Origin: Actinomycetes bacterium
GTDB taxonomy: Bacteria; Actinomycetota; Actinomycetes; Actinomycetales; Microbacteriaceae
Direction: 5' to 3'
DNA length: 64,000 bases
NCBI GenBank assembly: GCA_029777095.1
Contig: JAKOTS010000032.1
Span: 1-64,000 of the forward strand
Shown: positions 1-9,126 of the stretch, piece after piece
Layout of the letters: every line of letters starts with the position of its first letter
Position numbering within the stretch: the first letter of the stretch is position 1
The notes under the pieces: generated by a model
The model's input: only the letters and a program-made list of their open reading frames with translations
Database searches by the model: none
Told to the model about the DNA's origin: nothing
Program-made: the position numbers and the translations under genes

Positions 1-620
1 TAGTCGAGCGGGGTTGCCTCAGCGCGGTCGATGCGGTCGACCCACTGGTCGAGCGGTTCGGTGAGCTTGCGCTCGTGCTCGTCTGACGCGACGAACGAGG
101 TTGCGATCTCGGCATCCGCCCACCACACCTGGATGATGAACAGGCCGGCTGCCTCGTCGATGTAGGCGCGGGCAGCGTGCACGCCCTCGGCGGACTCGAG
201 CGCCTCGCGGCCGCTGGTGCGCCAGAACTCACCCAGGGCGGGGATGCTCGCGTTGTCGCGAATGCGCGCACGGATGATGCGCACGTGGCCGGCGTCATCG
301 CGCTTTGCGGGTGCCGGAGGCGTCAGCAGCAGCACGTCGCTGAGGCCGTCGCGGACGGTGATCTCGGCCGAGCGCTGGCCCATCGTGCCGCCGATGGCCT
401 GGTGCCCGGGGGAAGCGAAGTACGCGTCGAACTGCTCGGGCTCTTCCCACAGCGTCAGCACGCGCAGGGTGCCGGGCTGCTCGATCGAGTCGAACACGAA
501 ACCGCGCACGAAACCGGGCTCGTTCGTGGGGTGAGAGGTGGCCGGGTCGCGCCAATGGTTCACGACGTCCTCGCGGCGGGCGGGGTCGTACGAGAACTGG
601 GTATAGCGGGCGTAGGTCAT
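1..620 (-). CDS. Partial CDS: two-domain ABM-like dimeric alpha/beta-barrel protein
   Basis: The reading frame starts at the ATG complementary to 618-620 and is still open at the window edge, so the C-terminus is missing (about 206 residues visible). An AAGGA ribosome binding site lies about 9 nt before the ATG. The protein looks like two consecutive ferredoxin-like barrel modules of the antibiotic-biosynthesis-monooxygenase/Dabb type: an N-terminal half with the strand segment RVLTLWEEPEQFDAYFASPG and a C-terminal half with GLFIIQVWWADAEIATSFV. Such proteins are cytoplasmic small-molecule oxygenases or stress proteins; the substrate cannot be read. It is divergent from the MocR-type regulator at 772, which could control it (inference from position only). 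Confidence 0.6.
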   Translation of the reverse strand, partial: MTYARYTQFSYDPARREDVVNHWRDPATSHPTNEPGFVRGFVFDSIEQPGTLRVLTLWEEPEQFDAYFASPGHQAIGGTMGQRSAEITVRDGLSDVLLLTPPAPAKRDDAGHVRIIRARIRDNASIPALGEFWRTSGREALESAEGVHAARAYIDEAAGLFIIQVWWADAEIATSFVASDEHERKLTEPLDQWVDRIDRAEATPLD

Positions 621-737
621 CTAGCGCGTTCCTTTCGAGGTACGGGGGACTCACTCGACGACGAGGTCGGTCACCCGTTGATGCGCGACCACGATACCAA
701 CGGTGAACAGGGGCGGAACGGGCCTGTTACGGCGGGA

Positions 738-743
738 TATTCT
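738..743 (+). promoter_or_regulatory. Candidate -10 hexamer of the MocR-type gene
   Basis: TATTCT lies 28 nt before the ATG at 772. An AAAGAAAGGG ribosome binding site sits between them. No convincing -35 element is visible. Confidence 0.35.
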
Positions 744-771
744 TGAGACAAGGGGCAAAGAAAGGGCACGT

Positions 772-2265
772 ATGGATGACGCGGCTTTGCTTGCGCGGTT
801 GGTCGCCGAGCTCGACCATCCGAACGCCACCCGACTCGGCCAGGCCCTGCTCGCGTTGATCTCGTCTGGTGAGCTTCCACCAGGCCAGAAGCTGCCCCCG
901 ATCCGCACCGTCGCGGATCAGTTGGGCATGAGTCCGGCCGCCGTCGGGCAGTCATGGACGCTACTGCGCACCAGGGGCATCATCGAAACCAAGACCCGCG
1001 GCGGCACGACCGTGATCGGCCCGCCTCGCTCCCAGCGGCCGCAGCGATTTTCGCAGCTGAACGAGGTCGTCGAGCACACCCGGGTCGACCTTGGCCGACC
1101 GCTTCCCGACCCGAGGCTGCTTCCCGACCTCGGGCGCGCCCTCGCCGAGGTGGGTCGCCGCTCGCACGGGCTCAACCTCTCTGACCCGCCACCGATCACG
1201 CCCCAGCTGCGCGAGGCGCTCGCGGGGCACTGGCCCTTCGAAACCGATGACGTTGTGGCGGTGCATCGAGGGATCGACGGCGTCGAGCACGCGCTCACGG
1301 CTCTGGTCGCCAAGGGCGATGCGGTCGCGGTCGAAGACCCGACCGTGCCTCGCGTGCTCGACATCCTCGACCGCATTGGCGCACGTGTCATTCCGATCGG
1401 CTGGCTCGACGATGGGCCCGACCTGCGCGAGCTGATGCGCGCATTCCACTCCGGCGCGAAGCTGTTCGTGTTGCAGCCCAACGGCCACTCGCCGACCGGT
1501 CGCTCGGTCAGCGACGCCTGGCTCGACGAGGCCGCAGAACTTGTTCGCCGGAGCGAGGCCCACGTAATCGAGTTCGACAACTTTCCGCTCCTGCACCCCG
1601 CCCGCAAGACGCTCGGGGTCGCCGTGCCGGAGGCGACCGTGCTGATCGAGGGTTATAGCCACTCGCATGGCCCCGACATTCAGGTCGCCGTGATGGGCGG
1701 GCCGCGCGAGGTCATCGCGAGGGTCGAGCAACAGATCGCCTACTCGCACCGCTGGGTGAGCCGGGTCTTGCAGGACGCCCTTGCGGTGCTGCTGGCGTCG
1801 GACGAGGCATCCGCCACCGTGCGTGCCGCCGCGAACGAGTACCAACGTCGGCACGCGCAGGCGCGCGGCTGGTTCATCGCCCGGGGCTTCGCGGTGCCGG
1901 AGGCGACCAGCGCGCCGTCACTGTGGATCCCGGTCGTTGACGACGCCCTGGTCGTCGAACGCCTCGCGGCCCGCGGCATTGGCGTGTTGCCCGGGCAGGT
2001 GTTCGAGCGGCGCCGAGCCGCACGGCGGCACGTGCATGTCAACGGCGGCCTCCCGTTCGACGAGCAGCTGCAGTATTTCGCGCAGATTGCGGATGCCGCT
2101 GACGAGGTTGCCGAAGCGTTGCTGGCCGATCGGCGCGAGCGATACCGGGCCGAGAACGCCGCCGCAGGCGCGCGTGCGGACGGCGGCGCCGACGGGGGCC
2201 GCGCTGACAGCGAACCGACAGCCGGCAGGGGTGCGGCTCGAGCCCCGCGGGGTTACGGTAAGTAG
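772..2265 (+). CDS. GntR/MocR-type transcriptional regulator with degenerate aminotransferase domain
   Basis: This is a 497-residue protein with an N-terminal GntR winged helix (about residues 18-80, including LPPIRTVADQLGMSPAAVGQ) fused to a fold-type I aminotransferase-like domain, the MocR architecture. The ATG at 772 is chosen over an upstream in-frame ATG at 703 because AAAGAAAGGG precedes it. In related proteins the PLP-binding lysine lies in a segment of the type YSKSHGPD. Here the segment reads GYSHSHGPDIQVAVMGG, so His297 (codon 1660-1662) replaces the lysine, and the usual NPTG motif reads SPTG. A covalent PLP aldimine is therefore unlikely. It probably acts as a DNA-binding regulator whose effector differs from PLP. 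The divergent gene at 1-620 is the obvious candidate target. Confidence 0.85.
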   Translation: MDDAALLARLVAELDHPNATRLGQALLALISSGELPPGQKLPPIRTVADQLGMSPAAVGQSWTLLRTRGIIETKTRGGTTVIGPPRSQRPQRFSQLNEVVEHTRVDLGRPLPDPRLLPDLGRALAEVGRRSHGLNLSDPPPITPQLREALAGHWPFETDDVVAVHRGIDGVEHALTALVAKGDAVAVEDPTVPRVLDILDRIGARVIPIGWLDDGPDLRELMRAFHSGAKLFVLQPNGHSPTGRSVSDAWLDEAAELVRRSEAHVIEFDNFPLLHPARKTLGVAVPEATVLIEGYSHSHGPDIQVAVMGGPREVIARVEQQIAYSHRWVSRVLQDALAVLLASDEASATVRAAANEYQRRHAQARGWFIARGFAVPEATSAPSLWIPVVDDALVVERLAARGIGVLPGQVFERRRAARRHVHVNGGLPFDEQLQYFAQIADAADEVAEALLADRRERYRAENAAAGARADGGADGGRADSEPTAGRGAARAPRGYGK

Positions 2266-2328
2266 AGCGCACGTACGCGGGCGTCCAGTGCGACCGCGGC
2301 CCCCGCGCACCTGCCAAGAGAGGGCATC

Positions 2329-2856
2329 ATGACTGACATCGGAGCAATCACGCGCACCCCCGGCACCGAGACTGCGGTGCTCGCCGGCGGTTGTTTCTGG
2401 GGGATGGAAGACCTGGTCCGCCGGCAGCCCGGCGTGCTCGAGACCCGCGTCGGTTACACGGGCGGCAGCAACGCGAATGCGACGTATCGCAACCACCCCG
2501 GCCATGCCGAGGCCCTCGAGATCGTCTTCGACCCGTCGCAAACGACCTACCGCGATATCCTGAGCTTTTTCTTTCAGATTCACGACCCGTCGACGCTCGA
2601 TCGCCAGGGCAACGACGTCGGTTCAAGCTACCGTTCGGCCATTTTTCCGCTGAGTGAAGCGCAGGAGCACACCGCGCGCGAGACGATCGCCGATGTGGAT
2701 GCCTCCGGCCTCTGGCCGGGCAAGGCGGTCACGACGATCGAGCCCGAGGCGCCGTTCTGGGAGGCCGAGCCGGAGCACCAGGACTACCTGTTGCGGATTC
2801 CAAACGGCTACACGTGCCACTTCGTGCGGCCCGGTTGGGTGTTGCCGGCGCGTTAG
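2329..2856 (+). CDS. msrA: Peptide-methionine (S)-S-oxide reductase MsrA
   Basis: MsrA reduces methionine-S-sulfoxide in proteins and free methionine in the cytoplasm, using thioredoxin, as oxidative damage repair. The 175-residue protein has the family signature [10 protein letters not shown] with catalytic Cys22. It also has the conserved RVGYTGG and [11 protein letters not shown] segments and an [20 protein letters not shown] region typical of the family. Length is normal. A GAGAGG ribosome binding site precedes the ATG. It ends 9 bp from the convergent sufU end, with no hairpin between them. No MsrB gene is adjacent. Confidence 0.95.
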   Translation: MTDIGAITRTPGTETAVLAGGCFWGMEDLVRRQPGVLETRVGYTGGSNANATYRNHPGHAEALEIVFDPSQTTYRDILSFFFQIHDPSTLDRQGNDVGSSYRSAIFPLSEAQEHTARETIADVDASGLWPGKAVTTIEPEAPFWEAEPEHQDYLLRIPNGYTCHFVRPGWVLPAR

Positions 2857-2865
2857 TGTTCGGCG

Positions 2866-3321
2866 TTAGGCCGAGGCATCCTGCGCAGCAATTTGATCGA
2901 GGCACGCCTCGAGCGCGACCCAACCGAGCATCGCGCACTTGATGCGCATCACGAACCGCGAGACGCCCTGAAACGCGACCGCGTCTTCGAGCGCCTCGGG
3001 GGGCTCGTCCCCATCGCGGTTGCGGAGCATCGCGCGGAAATCAGCGATCAGTCCGCGCACCTCCTGCGTGTCGCGATCGGCGCACAATTCAGACATGGTG
3101 GATGCCGATGCCATCGAGATGCTGCAGCCCTGGCCCTCCCAGCCAAGCGTCGAGATCGCGCCATCGGCGTCGACCGCGATGCCAACCGTGATCTCGTCGC
3201 CACACGTGGGGTTCAGTTCGTGATGGCGCGCGACCGCGTCGTCGCTGAGGCCGAAGCCGCTGCGCTTGCGGGCGTGATCGAGGATGACCTGCTGGTACAG
3301 GCTTTCGAGGTCGGTGCTCAT
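2866..3321 (-). CDS. sufU: SUF-type Fe-S cluster assembly protein SufU
   Basis: SufU accepts persulfide sulfur from SufS in cytosolic Fe-S cluster assembly. The 151-residue protein has the Zn/cluster ligands of the family: Cys40 and Asp42 in NPTCGDE, Cys66 in GQGCSIS and Cys129 in RIKCAMLGW. The insert between the second and third cysteine that distinguishes SufU from IscU is present. Its ATG overlaps the sufS stop codon (ATGA), so the pair is translationally coupled. No sufBCD genes are in the window. Confidence 0.93.
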   Translation of the reverse strand: MSTDLESLYQQVILDHARKRSGFGLSDDAVARHHELNPTCGDEITVGIAVDADGAISTLGWEGQGCSISMASASTMSELCADRDTQEVRGLIADFRAMLRNRDGDEPPEALEDAVAFQGVSRFVMRIKCAMLGWVALEACLDQIAAQDASA

Positions 3322-4598
3322 GAGGTCACTCCAAAAAAGGGCCGGACTTCGGCGAGGGCCGCGCCGAATCTCGCCACGTCGTCGTCGCTTGTATAGATGT
3401 AGCCGCTCGCGCGCGTGGTCGCGGCGACGCCGAGGCGACGGTGCAACGGCTGGGCGCAGTGGTGGCCGACCCGCACGCCAACGCCACGTGCGTCGAGAAA
3501 CTGACCCACGTCGTGCGCGTGCACCCCGTCGACCGCCACGCTGACCAGGGCGGCGCGTTCGTGGCCGAGAGCCGGGCCGACGATGTGGATGCCGCTGACG
3601 GAGGCCGCGGCATCCATCAGCATCGCTGCAATCTGTTGTTCGCGGGCGTGCACGCGGTCGATGCCGATGCGGTCGAGATAGCGCACGGCCGCGCCGAGCC
3701 CGATCACCTGCGTGACGGCTTGCGTGCCCGCCTCGAAGCGCTGCGGGGCCGGGAGAAATTCGGCGTCGGTCATCGTGACGGTGGTGATCGTCGAACCGCC
3801 CGTGCGTGCCGGGGGGAGCGATGCGAGCATCTCGGCGCGACCATAGAGCACGCCGATGCCGGTGGGGCCGAGCATCTTGTGACCAGAGAACGCGGCAAAA
3901 TCGACACCAAGCGCCGTGAAATCGATCGGCATGTGGGGCGCGGACTGGCACGCGTCGAGCACTACAGCGGCGCCGACCGCGTGTGCGAGCGTGACGAGTT
4001 CGGCGACCGGGGCGATGAATCCGGTGACGTTTGAGACGTGTGCGAATGCGAACACCCGGGTGCGGGACGTGAGCGCGGCGCGGGCGTCGTCGAGGGTCCA
4101 CGTGCCGTCTTCGCGGACGGGGATCCAGCGGAGGGTGGCGCCGGTGCGGCGTGCGAGACGCTGCCAGGGGATGAGGTTGGCGTGGTGTTCGGCCTCGGTG
4201 ATCAGAATCTCGTCGCCCGGGCCGAGGGCGAAGCGGGTGTCGCCGAGCCCGGCGCTGGCGTCGGCCATGCCCAGCGCCACCATGTTGAGGGCGTCGGTGG
4301 CGTTCTGGGTCCAGACGATCTCGTCGGCGCGTGCACCCACGAATCGCGCGGTGTCTTCGCGGGCATCCTCGAATGCCATCGTCGCGCGCCCGGTCGCTTC
4401 GCTCGCGCCTCGGTGCACCGCGGCGGTGCCGCCCTCGACGAACGCGCGCTCGGCATCGAGCACCTGGCGGGGCGTTTGGGAGGTTGCCGCAGAGTCGAGG
4501 TACGCGAGTGTGCCCTGCGCGCCACGCAGCGCGGCGAAGTCGTCGCGCACCTCGTCGGCGAGTTGGGCCACGTTGGCGGCATCGGCGGGGATGGTCAT
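3318..4598 (-). CDS. sufS: SufS-type cysteine desulfurase
   Basis: This PLP enzyme converts cysteine to alanine and a persulfide that is passed to SufU. It is 426 residues long. The PLP lysine is Lys241 in FSGHKMLGPTGIG and the catalytic cysteine is Cys381 in VGHHCAQP. The group II (SufS/CsdA) class is indicated by the RxGHHCAQP loop. The start at 4598 is supported by AAGGAG 5-6 nt upstream; an in-frame ATG at 4631 would add 11 unrelated residues. It is the first gene of the sufS-sufU pair and is divergent from sbcD. Confidence 0.95.
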   Translation of the reverse strand: MTIPADAANVAQLADEVRDDFAALRGAQGTLAYLDSAATSQTPRQVLDAERAFVEGGTAAVHRGASEATGRATMAFEDAREDTARFVGARADEIVWTQNATDALNMVALGMADASAGLGDTRFALGPGDEILITEAEHHANLIPWQRLARRTGATLRWIPVREDGTWTLDDARAALTSRTRVFAFAHVSNVTGFIAPVAELVTLAHAVGAAVVLDACQSAPHMPIDFTALGVDFAAFSGHKMLGPTGIGVLYGRAEMLASLPPARTGGSTITTVTMTDAEFLPAPQRFEAGTQAVTQVIGLGAAVRYLDRIGIDRVHAREQQIAAMLMDAAASVSGIHIVGPALGHERAALVSVAVDGVHAHDVGQFLDARGVGVRVGHHCAQPLHRRLGVAATTRASGYIYTSDDDVARFGAALAEVRPFFGVTS

Positions 4599-4738
4599 GA
4601 AAGCTCCTTGGATGCCGCATCGAAACGGCACCCTTCAAGTGTGCATGCCCGGGGACGGAGTGGGGTCATCGTGACGGCGTGGAGCTGGGAGTTGGGCCGC
4701 CTCCGGGACGTCTGAATCGCAATGTCCGTGGCAATCCG

Positions 4739-4753
4739 TAGCCTTGAAGAATG
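4739..4753 (+). promoter_or_regulatory. Leaderless promoter of sbcD
   Basis: TAGCCT (4739-4744), six nucleotides, then ATG at 4751. No ribosome binding site is possible at this spacing if transcription starts at the ATG. Confidence 0.6.
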
Positions 4754-5917
4754 AGGATCCTGCACACGTCCGATTGGCACATTGGTCGCACCTTTCACGG
4801 GCACAGCACGCTGACCGCGCTCGCGTCCGTGCTCGATGCGATGGTCGAAGAGGTGCGCGCTCGCGGGGTCGACGTGGTGATCGTCTCTGGCGACGTGTTC
4901 GACTCGGCAACGCCGGCGGCTGCGTGTTATCCGGTGCTCGGGGGCGCGCTCTCGCGCCTGCACGCCGCGGGCGCTCGGGTGATTGTCACGAGCGGCAACC
5001 ACGACTCGGCGGCGCGGCTTGGGTTCTTGGCCGAGTTCGCGGGTGGTGCGGGCGTCCACATGGTCACCGATCCCGCGACGATCGGCACGCCGATTGCCAT
5101 CGACGACGAGCATGGCACGGTGTTGTTTTACGGGCTTCCCTATCTCGAACCCACGCTCGTGCGCGGGCACTGGCCCGGTGTTGAGCTCCGCACGCAGGCC
5201 CAAACGCTTACTCACGCGATGTCGCTCGTGCGTGCCGATCTCGTCGCGCGGGGGGCCGCGTCCGCGGTGCGCTCCGTGGCCATCGCGCACTGTTTTGCCG
5301 CAGGCATCGAGCCGAGCCAGGGGGTCGAACGCGACATCCAGGCCGGCGGCATCGACGTGGTGCCGCTCTCGGCATTCGACGGACCCGATTACGTCGCGCT
5401 CGGGCACATTCATGGCCGCGCCGAGCTGACCCCGCGCATTCGCTATTCGGGGGCGCCCCTCTTCTTCTCGTTTAGCGAGCAGCACAAGGCGCGGGGCGGG
5501 TGGATCGTCGATCTCGACGCCGCCGGGCTGTCGTCGGTCGAATGGATGCCGCTTCCCATCCCGCGCGCACTTGTCACCCTCACGGGCACGCTCGACGAGC
5601 TGCTTGAGCGCGACGAGTACGAACAACACCGCGACGACTGGGTCTGCGCGATCCTCACCGACGCCACACCGCCGATCGACCCGATGCGCAAACTCCAGGC
5701 ACGGTTCCCCGGGTGCGCGACGCTGGTGTTGCAGCCGCCCGCTCGCGAGCATGACGAGCGCGACTATGGGCAGCGCGTGCGAGCGGCAAAGAGCGACGCC
5801 GAACTGGTCGATGTGTTCCTCCAGCACGTGCGCGCGGGCGAGGGCCTCTCGAGCGATGAAGAGGAGCTGTTCCGCGAAGTCGTGCAAGAGCAGGCCAACG
5901 CCGAGGTGCTTGCATGA
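4751..5917 (+). CDS. sbcD: Exonuclease subunit SbcD (Mre11 family)
   Basis: This is the nuclease subunit of the SbcCD complex, which trims DNA hairpins and blocked ends in recombination and repair. The 388-residue protein opens with the metallophosphoesterase motif ILHTSDWHIGR. It continues with SGDVFDSATP, TSGNHDSAARLGFL and GHIHGRAELTP, which supply the Mn ligands. The C-terminus is the SbcC-interaction region. The stop codon overlaps the sbcC ATG by 4 nt (ATGA), so the subunits are coupled. Confidence 0.95.
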   Translation: MRILHTSDWHIGRTFHGHSTLTALASVLDAMVEEVRARGVDVVIVSGDVFDSATPAAACYPVLGGALSRLHAAGARVIVTSGNHDSAARLGFLAEFAGGAGVHMVTDPATIGTPIAIDDEHGTVLFYGLPYLEPTLVRGHWPGVELRTQAQTLTHAMSLVRADLVARGAASAVRSVAIAHCFAAGIEPSQGVERDIQAGGIDVVPLSAFDGPDYVALGHIHGRAELTPRIRYSGAPLFFSFSEQHKARGGWIVDLDAAGLSSVEWMPLPIPRALVTLTGTLDELLERDEYEQHRDDWVCAILTDATPPIDPMRKLQARFPGCATLVLQPPAREHDERDYGQRVRAAKSDAELVDVFLQHVRAGEGLSSDEEELFREVVQEQANAEVLA

Positions 5918-8900
5918 GGGTGCACCGGCTCGAGATCGAGGGCTTTGGGCCGTTCCGCGGCGAACAGACGATCGATTTCGATCAGTTCGCCGACGACGGC
6001 ATTTTTCTGATCACCGGCAAGACGGGTGCGGGCAAATCCAGCGTGCTCGACGCCATCTGTTTTGCGCTGTACGACGGGGTGCCGCGCTACGAAAACACGG
6101 GGCGGCGGTTGCGGAGCGACCACGCGCGCGACGGCGAGCCCACGCGCGTGGCGCTCGAGTTCAGCACGGGCGGTGAGCGGTACCGGGTAGAGCGGACCCC
6201 CGAGTACCAGCGGCCCAAGAAGCACGGCGCTGGGTTTACCCCGCAGAAGGCCACGGCGAACCTCGCCCAGTGGGTCGACGGCGAGTGGGCTGGCCTTGCG
6301 GCGCGGGCGAAGGAGGTCGGCGAGCTCCTCAGCGAAATCGTCGGGCTCACCCGCGACCAGTTTTTGCAGGTGATTCTGCTGGCGCAGAACCGCTTCGCGA
6401 TGTTTCTGCAGGCCGACCAAGCGCAGCGGCAGGCGCTCCTGCGCACGCTCTTCGGCACGCGCCGATTTGAAGACTATGAGGCGTCGCTCGAAACGCGTCG
6501 CCGCGACGCGAAGGCGCGCTTTGAGCGTGGCGGCGACGGGCTCCTCGCTGTGGCCGCCCGTGCCGAGTCGGTGCTCGCCGAGGCCGTCGCAGTGCATGAG
6601 GGCGGCGAGATCGCGCACGCGGTTCTCGATGCTGCCGGTAACGATGATCCTGGTAACGATCCGGCCGGTCTCGATCCTGCCGGTAATGATGCTGCCGGTC
6701 ACCTCTCTGCCGGTCACGACTCTGCCGGCGGAGGAGCGGGTGCGTCCGTGGTGGCCGAAGCCGCTCCCGCCTCGCTGCGCGAGCGGCTGGCGGCGTGTGA
6801 GGTCGGTGCGTTGCGGGTGGTGGCATGGGTCCAAGCCGGAGAGGCTGGCGTGGAGGCCGCGCTGGGGGAGCGCACGAACCTCGAAACCGTTGCCAATCGG
6901 TTGGAGCTTGTGCGCACAAATCAGGTGCGTCGAGACGCGTCGGCGCTCGCGCTTGCGCTCCTCGAAGAGCAGGGCGAGGCGATCGCCAGCGAGCGTGAGC
7001 AGGCGCACCGTGCCCGTGCCGCCGCCGCTGTGCAGCGATCGATCGACACCGCAGAGGCGGCCGCGGCCGCGTGCGCTGGGGCTCAAACGCACGCCGAAGC
7101 GGCGGTGCAAGAGTGGGCCGTCGCCGGCGAAGGGCCGCGTTCGGGGCACGATCTCGACGACTTCATCGAAACACATGTGCGCGCGGCTGGCGCGCTCGAC
7201 GAAGCCGTGGCGGTCGAGGCAAACCTGCCAGGGCTCGAACAAGCCGTGACCGAAACCGAGCACGCCCAGCGTGCACTGTCTGAGGCGATCGGCACGGCAG
7301 AAATCGCCCAGGCGGATGGCCCGGAGCAACTGCGGGCACTCGACGAAGGCCTCGCCGCCGCCCGCGTGCACGCGGGCACCGCCGAGGCATCGGGCGCCGC
7401 GGTTGCCGAGCTTGCGGCGGCGGTCGACGCCGCAACCCAGGCGGTGTCGCTGGCAGAGAACGCTCGCGGCGCCCACGAAGAGGTGCGCGATCGCGGCGCA
7501 GAGCTGACCGCGGCCTCTGCCGCGGTCGACACGCTTCGCGACTTGCGGCTGCGCGGGGTAGCGAGTGAGCTGGCCGAAGCGCTGATCGAGGGCGAAGCCT
7601 GCGCCGTGTGCGGGTCACTCGAGCATCCGGCTCCGCGACGGAGCGCGGGCCAGCCCGTTCGGCAGGCGCAGATTGACGACGCGGTCGCGCATCGTGACGA
7701 GTGCGCCGAGCGCGAGAAGAGCGCAAGCGAGCGGGCAAAAGCGGCTGACCTCGACCTCGCCGAGGCCCAGGCCCGTGCCGGGGCGCGGAGTCTGCAGCAA
7801 CTCGAACCGCTCCTCGAGGCCGCCCGGCTCGCGCTCGCCCAGGCAATTGACGCTGTTGCTCTGCGCGATCGCTTGCTTGAGAGCCGAACCCAGCTTGTTG
7901 ACGAGCAGAAGGCGGCTGCGGCCACGCTCGGCGGACTCCGCGAGCGGAATGCCGCGTCGCTCACCGAGCAGGTGCACGCACAGCGCACCCTCACCGCAGC
8001 TCGCGCCGCGGTGAGTGCGGCTCGTGGCGAGTTCGCATCCGTGCACGCGCGCCGCGACGACGTCGATCGGCGCGTCGCGCGGGCACGCACGCTCAGCGAG
8101 GCGCACGCGAACCTCGAGGCGGCCGCGGCCGCGGCCGAAGCCGCGCTGGGCACTCGCGACGCCGAGCTGAGCGCGCACGGCTTTACCGACATGCACGACG
8201 CGATTGCCGCGCGACGCTCCGACGCCGAGACAACCGAACTCGAGCGCCGTGTGCGGCACCACGGCGAGCAGGTGGCGCACCACAAGGCGGTGCTGCTCGA
8301 GCCCGAACTGCTCGCTCTGCCCGAAGCCACAGTCGATGTCGACGATGCCCGGGCTGCGGCATCCGCCGCCGCGCAGCGACACAATGCGGCCGTACGGGGG
8401 CAGGTGCGCATCGAGGGGCTCTCGAGACAGCTGCACGATGCCCTCGACGAAGCCGCACGTGACGGAGCGGCCGTCGCCGCGCTGGAGGCCGAGTACGTCG
8501 TGATTGAGCGGCTCGCGAATTCGGTCGCCGGTCGGGCACCGAACACGCACCGCATGAAGCTCGAATCGTTCGTGCTGGCCGCCGAGCTCGAAGAGATCGT
8601 TGAGGCCGCGAACCGGCGGCTCGCACTGATGTCGGGCGAGCGCTACCGCCTCGAGCACAGTGATGCGCTGGAGGCTCGCGGCCGCCAATCTGGGCTCGGG
8701 CTCTCGGTCATGGACCAGCACACCGGCCGGACTCGCCCCACACACTCGTTGTCGGGCGGCGAGACGTTCTTGGCCTCGCTCGCGCTCGCACTCGGGTTGG
8801 CCGAGGTGGTCTCAGCGCGCGCGGGCGGGATCACGCTCGACACGCTGTTCATCGACGAGGGCTTTGGGTCATTGGATGCCGCGACCCTCGACGTCGCCAT

Positions 8901-9057
8901 GGCCACGCTCGATGAGCTCCGCCAGGGTGGCCGAGTCGTCGGCCTGATCAGTCACGTTGAAGCGATGAAGGAGCAGATCCACTCGCAGCTTGTGATCGAT
9001 GTCGAGCCTGAGGGCTGGAGCACCGTGCGGTCGTCTGCGGCCGGTGCGCGTCGATAA
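5914..9057 (+). CDS. sbcC: Exonuclease subunit SbcC (Rad50/SMC-like ATPase)
   Basis: SbcC is the ATPase subunit that clamps DNA for SbcD. The protein has 1047 residues. Walker A is GKTGAGKSS at residues 35-43. Long Ala/Glu-rich coiled-coil arms flank a zinc hook Cys563-x-x-Cys566 (CAVCGSLEHP). The ABC signature LSGGE is at about 946-950, followed by Walker B LFIDEGFGSLD. An unusual insert in the first arm, residues 240-274, is made of seven 15-bp tandem units encoding Gly-Asp-rich pentapeptides; these would break a coiled coil. Transcription ends at the strong hairpin at 9078-9115. Confidence 0.95.
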   Translation: MRVHRLEIEGFGPFRGEQTIDFDQFADDGIFLITGKTGAGKSSVLDAICFALYDGVPRYENTGRRLRSDHARDGEPTRVALEFSTGGERYRVERTPEYQRPKKHGAGFTPQKATANLAQWVDGEWAGLAARAKEVGELLSEIVGLTRDQFLQVILLAQNRFAMFLQADQAQRQALLRTLFGTRRFEDYEASLETRRRDAKARFERGGDGLLAVAARAESVLAEAVAVHEGGEIAHAVLDAAGNDDPGNDPAGLDPAGNDAAGHLSAGHDSAGGGAGASVVAEAAPASLRERLAACEVGALRVVAWVQAGEAGVEAALGERTNLETVANRLELVRTNQVRRDASALALALLEEQGEAIASEREQAHRARAAAAVQRSIDTAEAAAAACAGAQTHAEAAVQEWAVAGEGPRSGHDLDDFIETHVRAAGALDEAVAVEANLPGLEQAVTETEHAQRALSEAIGTAEIAQADGPEQLRALDEGLAAARVHAGTAEASGAAVAELAAAVDAATQAVSLAENARGAHEEVRDRGAELTAASAAVDTLRDLRLRGVASELAEALIEGEACAVCGSLEHPAPRRSAGQPVRQAQIDDAVAHRDECAEREKSASERAKAADLDLAEAQARAGARSLQQLEPLLEAARLALAQAIDAVALRDRLLESRTQLVDEQKAAAATLGGLRERNAASLTEQVHAQRTLTAARAAVSAARGEFASVHARRDDVDRRVARARTLSEAHANLEAAAAAAEAALGTRDAELSAHGFTDMHDAIAARRSDAETTELERRVRHHGEQVAHHKAVLLEPELLALPEATVDVDDARAAASAAAQRHNAAVRGQVRIEGLSRQLHDALDEAARDGAAVAALEAEYVVIERLANSVAGRAPNTHRMKLESFVLAAELEEIVEAANRRLALMSGERYRLEHSDALEARGRQSGLGLSVMDQHTGRTRPTHSLSGGETFLASLALALGLAEVVSARAGGITLDTLFIDEGFGSLDAATLDVAMATLDELRQGGRVVGLISHVEAMKEQIHSQLVIDVEPEGWSTVRSSAAGARR
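6631..6735 (+). repeat. Seven tandem 15-bp repeats inside sbcC
   Basis: Units of the type (C/G)CTGCCGGTAANGAT run without interruption from 6631 to 6735, in frame. They encode pentapeptides such as PAGND, PAGLD, AAGHL and SAGHD. The units have diverged at several positions, mostly in the last six bases. Confidence 0.85.
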
Positions 9058-9077
9058 CTCGTTGGCACATGCAGACG

Positions 9078-9115
9078 CAGAACGGCCCCACGTCCGAAGA
9101 CGTGGGGCCGTTCTG
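9078..9115. terminator. Bidirectional terminator hairpin between sbcC and the minus-strand gene
   Basis: A perfect 17-bp stem (9078-9094 with 9099-9115) closes a CGAA loop. It sits between the convergent ends of sbcC and the proline-rich membrane protein gene. There is no long T tract on either side, but stem strength and position support termination for both genes. Confidence 0.85.
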
Positions 9116-9126
9116 GCAGTCGAAGG

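Noticed and set aside
2866..4638. Single 590-residue frame covering sufU and part of sufS
   Set aside because: Only the part from 3321 downward is protein-like. The upstream part is a shadow of sufS in another frame.
6631..6735. Possible CRISPR or intergenic repeat
   Set aside because: The repeats are 15 bp, contiguous, in frame inside sbcC, with no spacers.
7083..8555. Long reading frame antisense to sbcC (Ser/Arg/Ala-rich, 490 residues)
   Set aside because: High GC keeps antisense frames open. The composition is non-protein-like and sbcC is certain.
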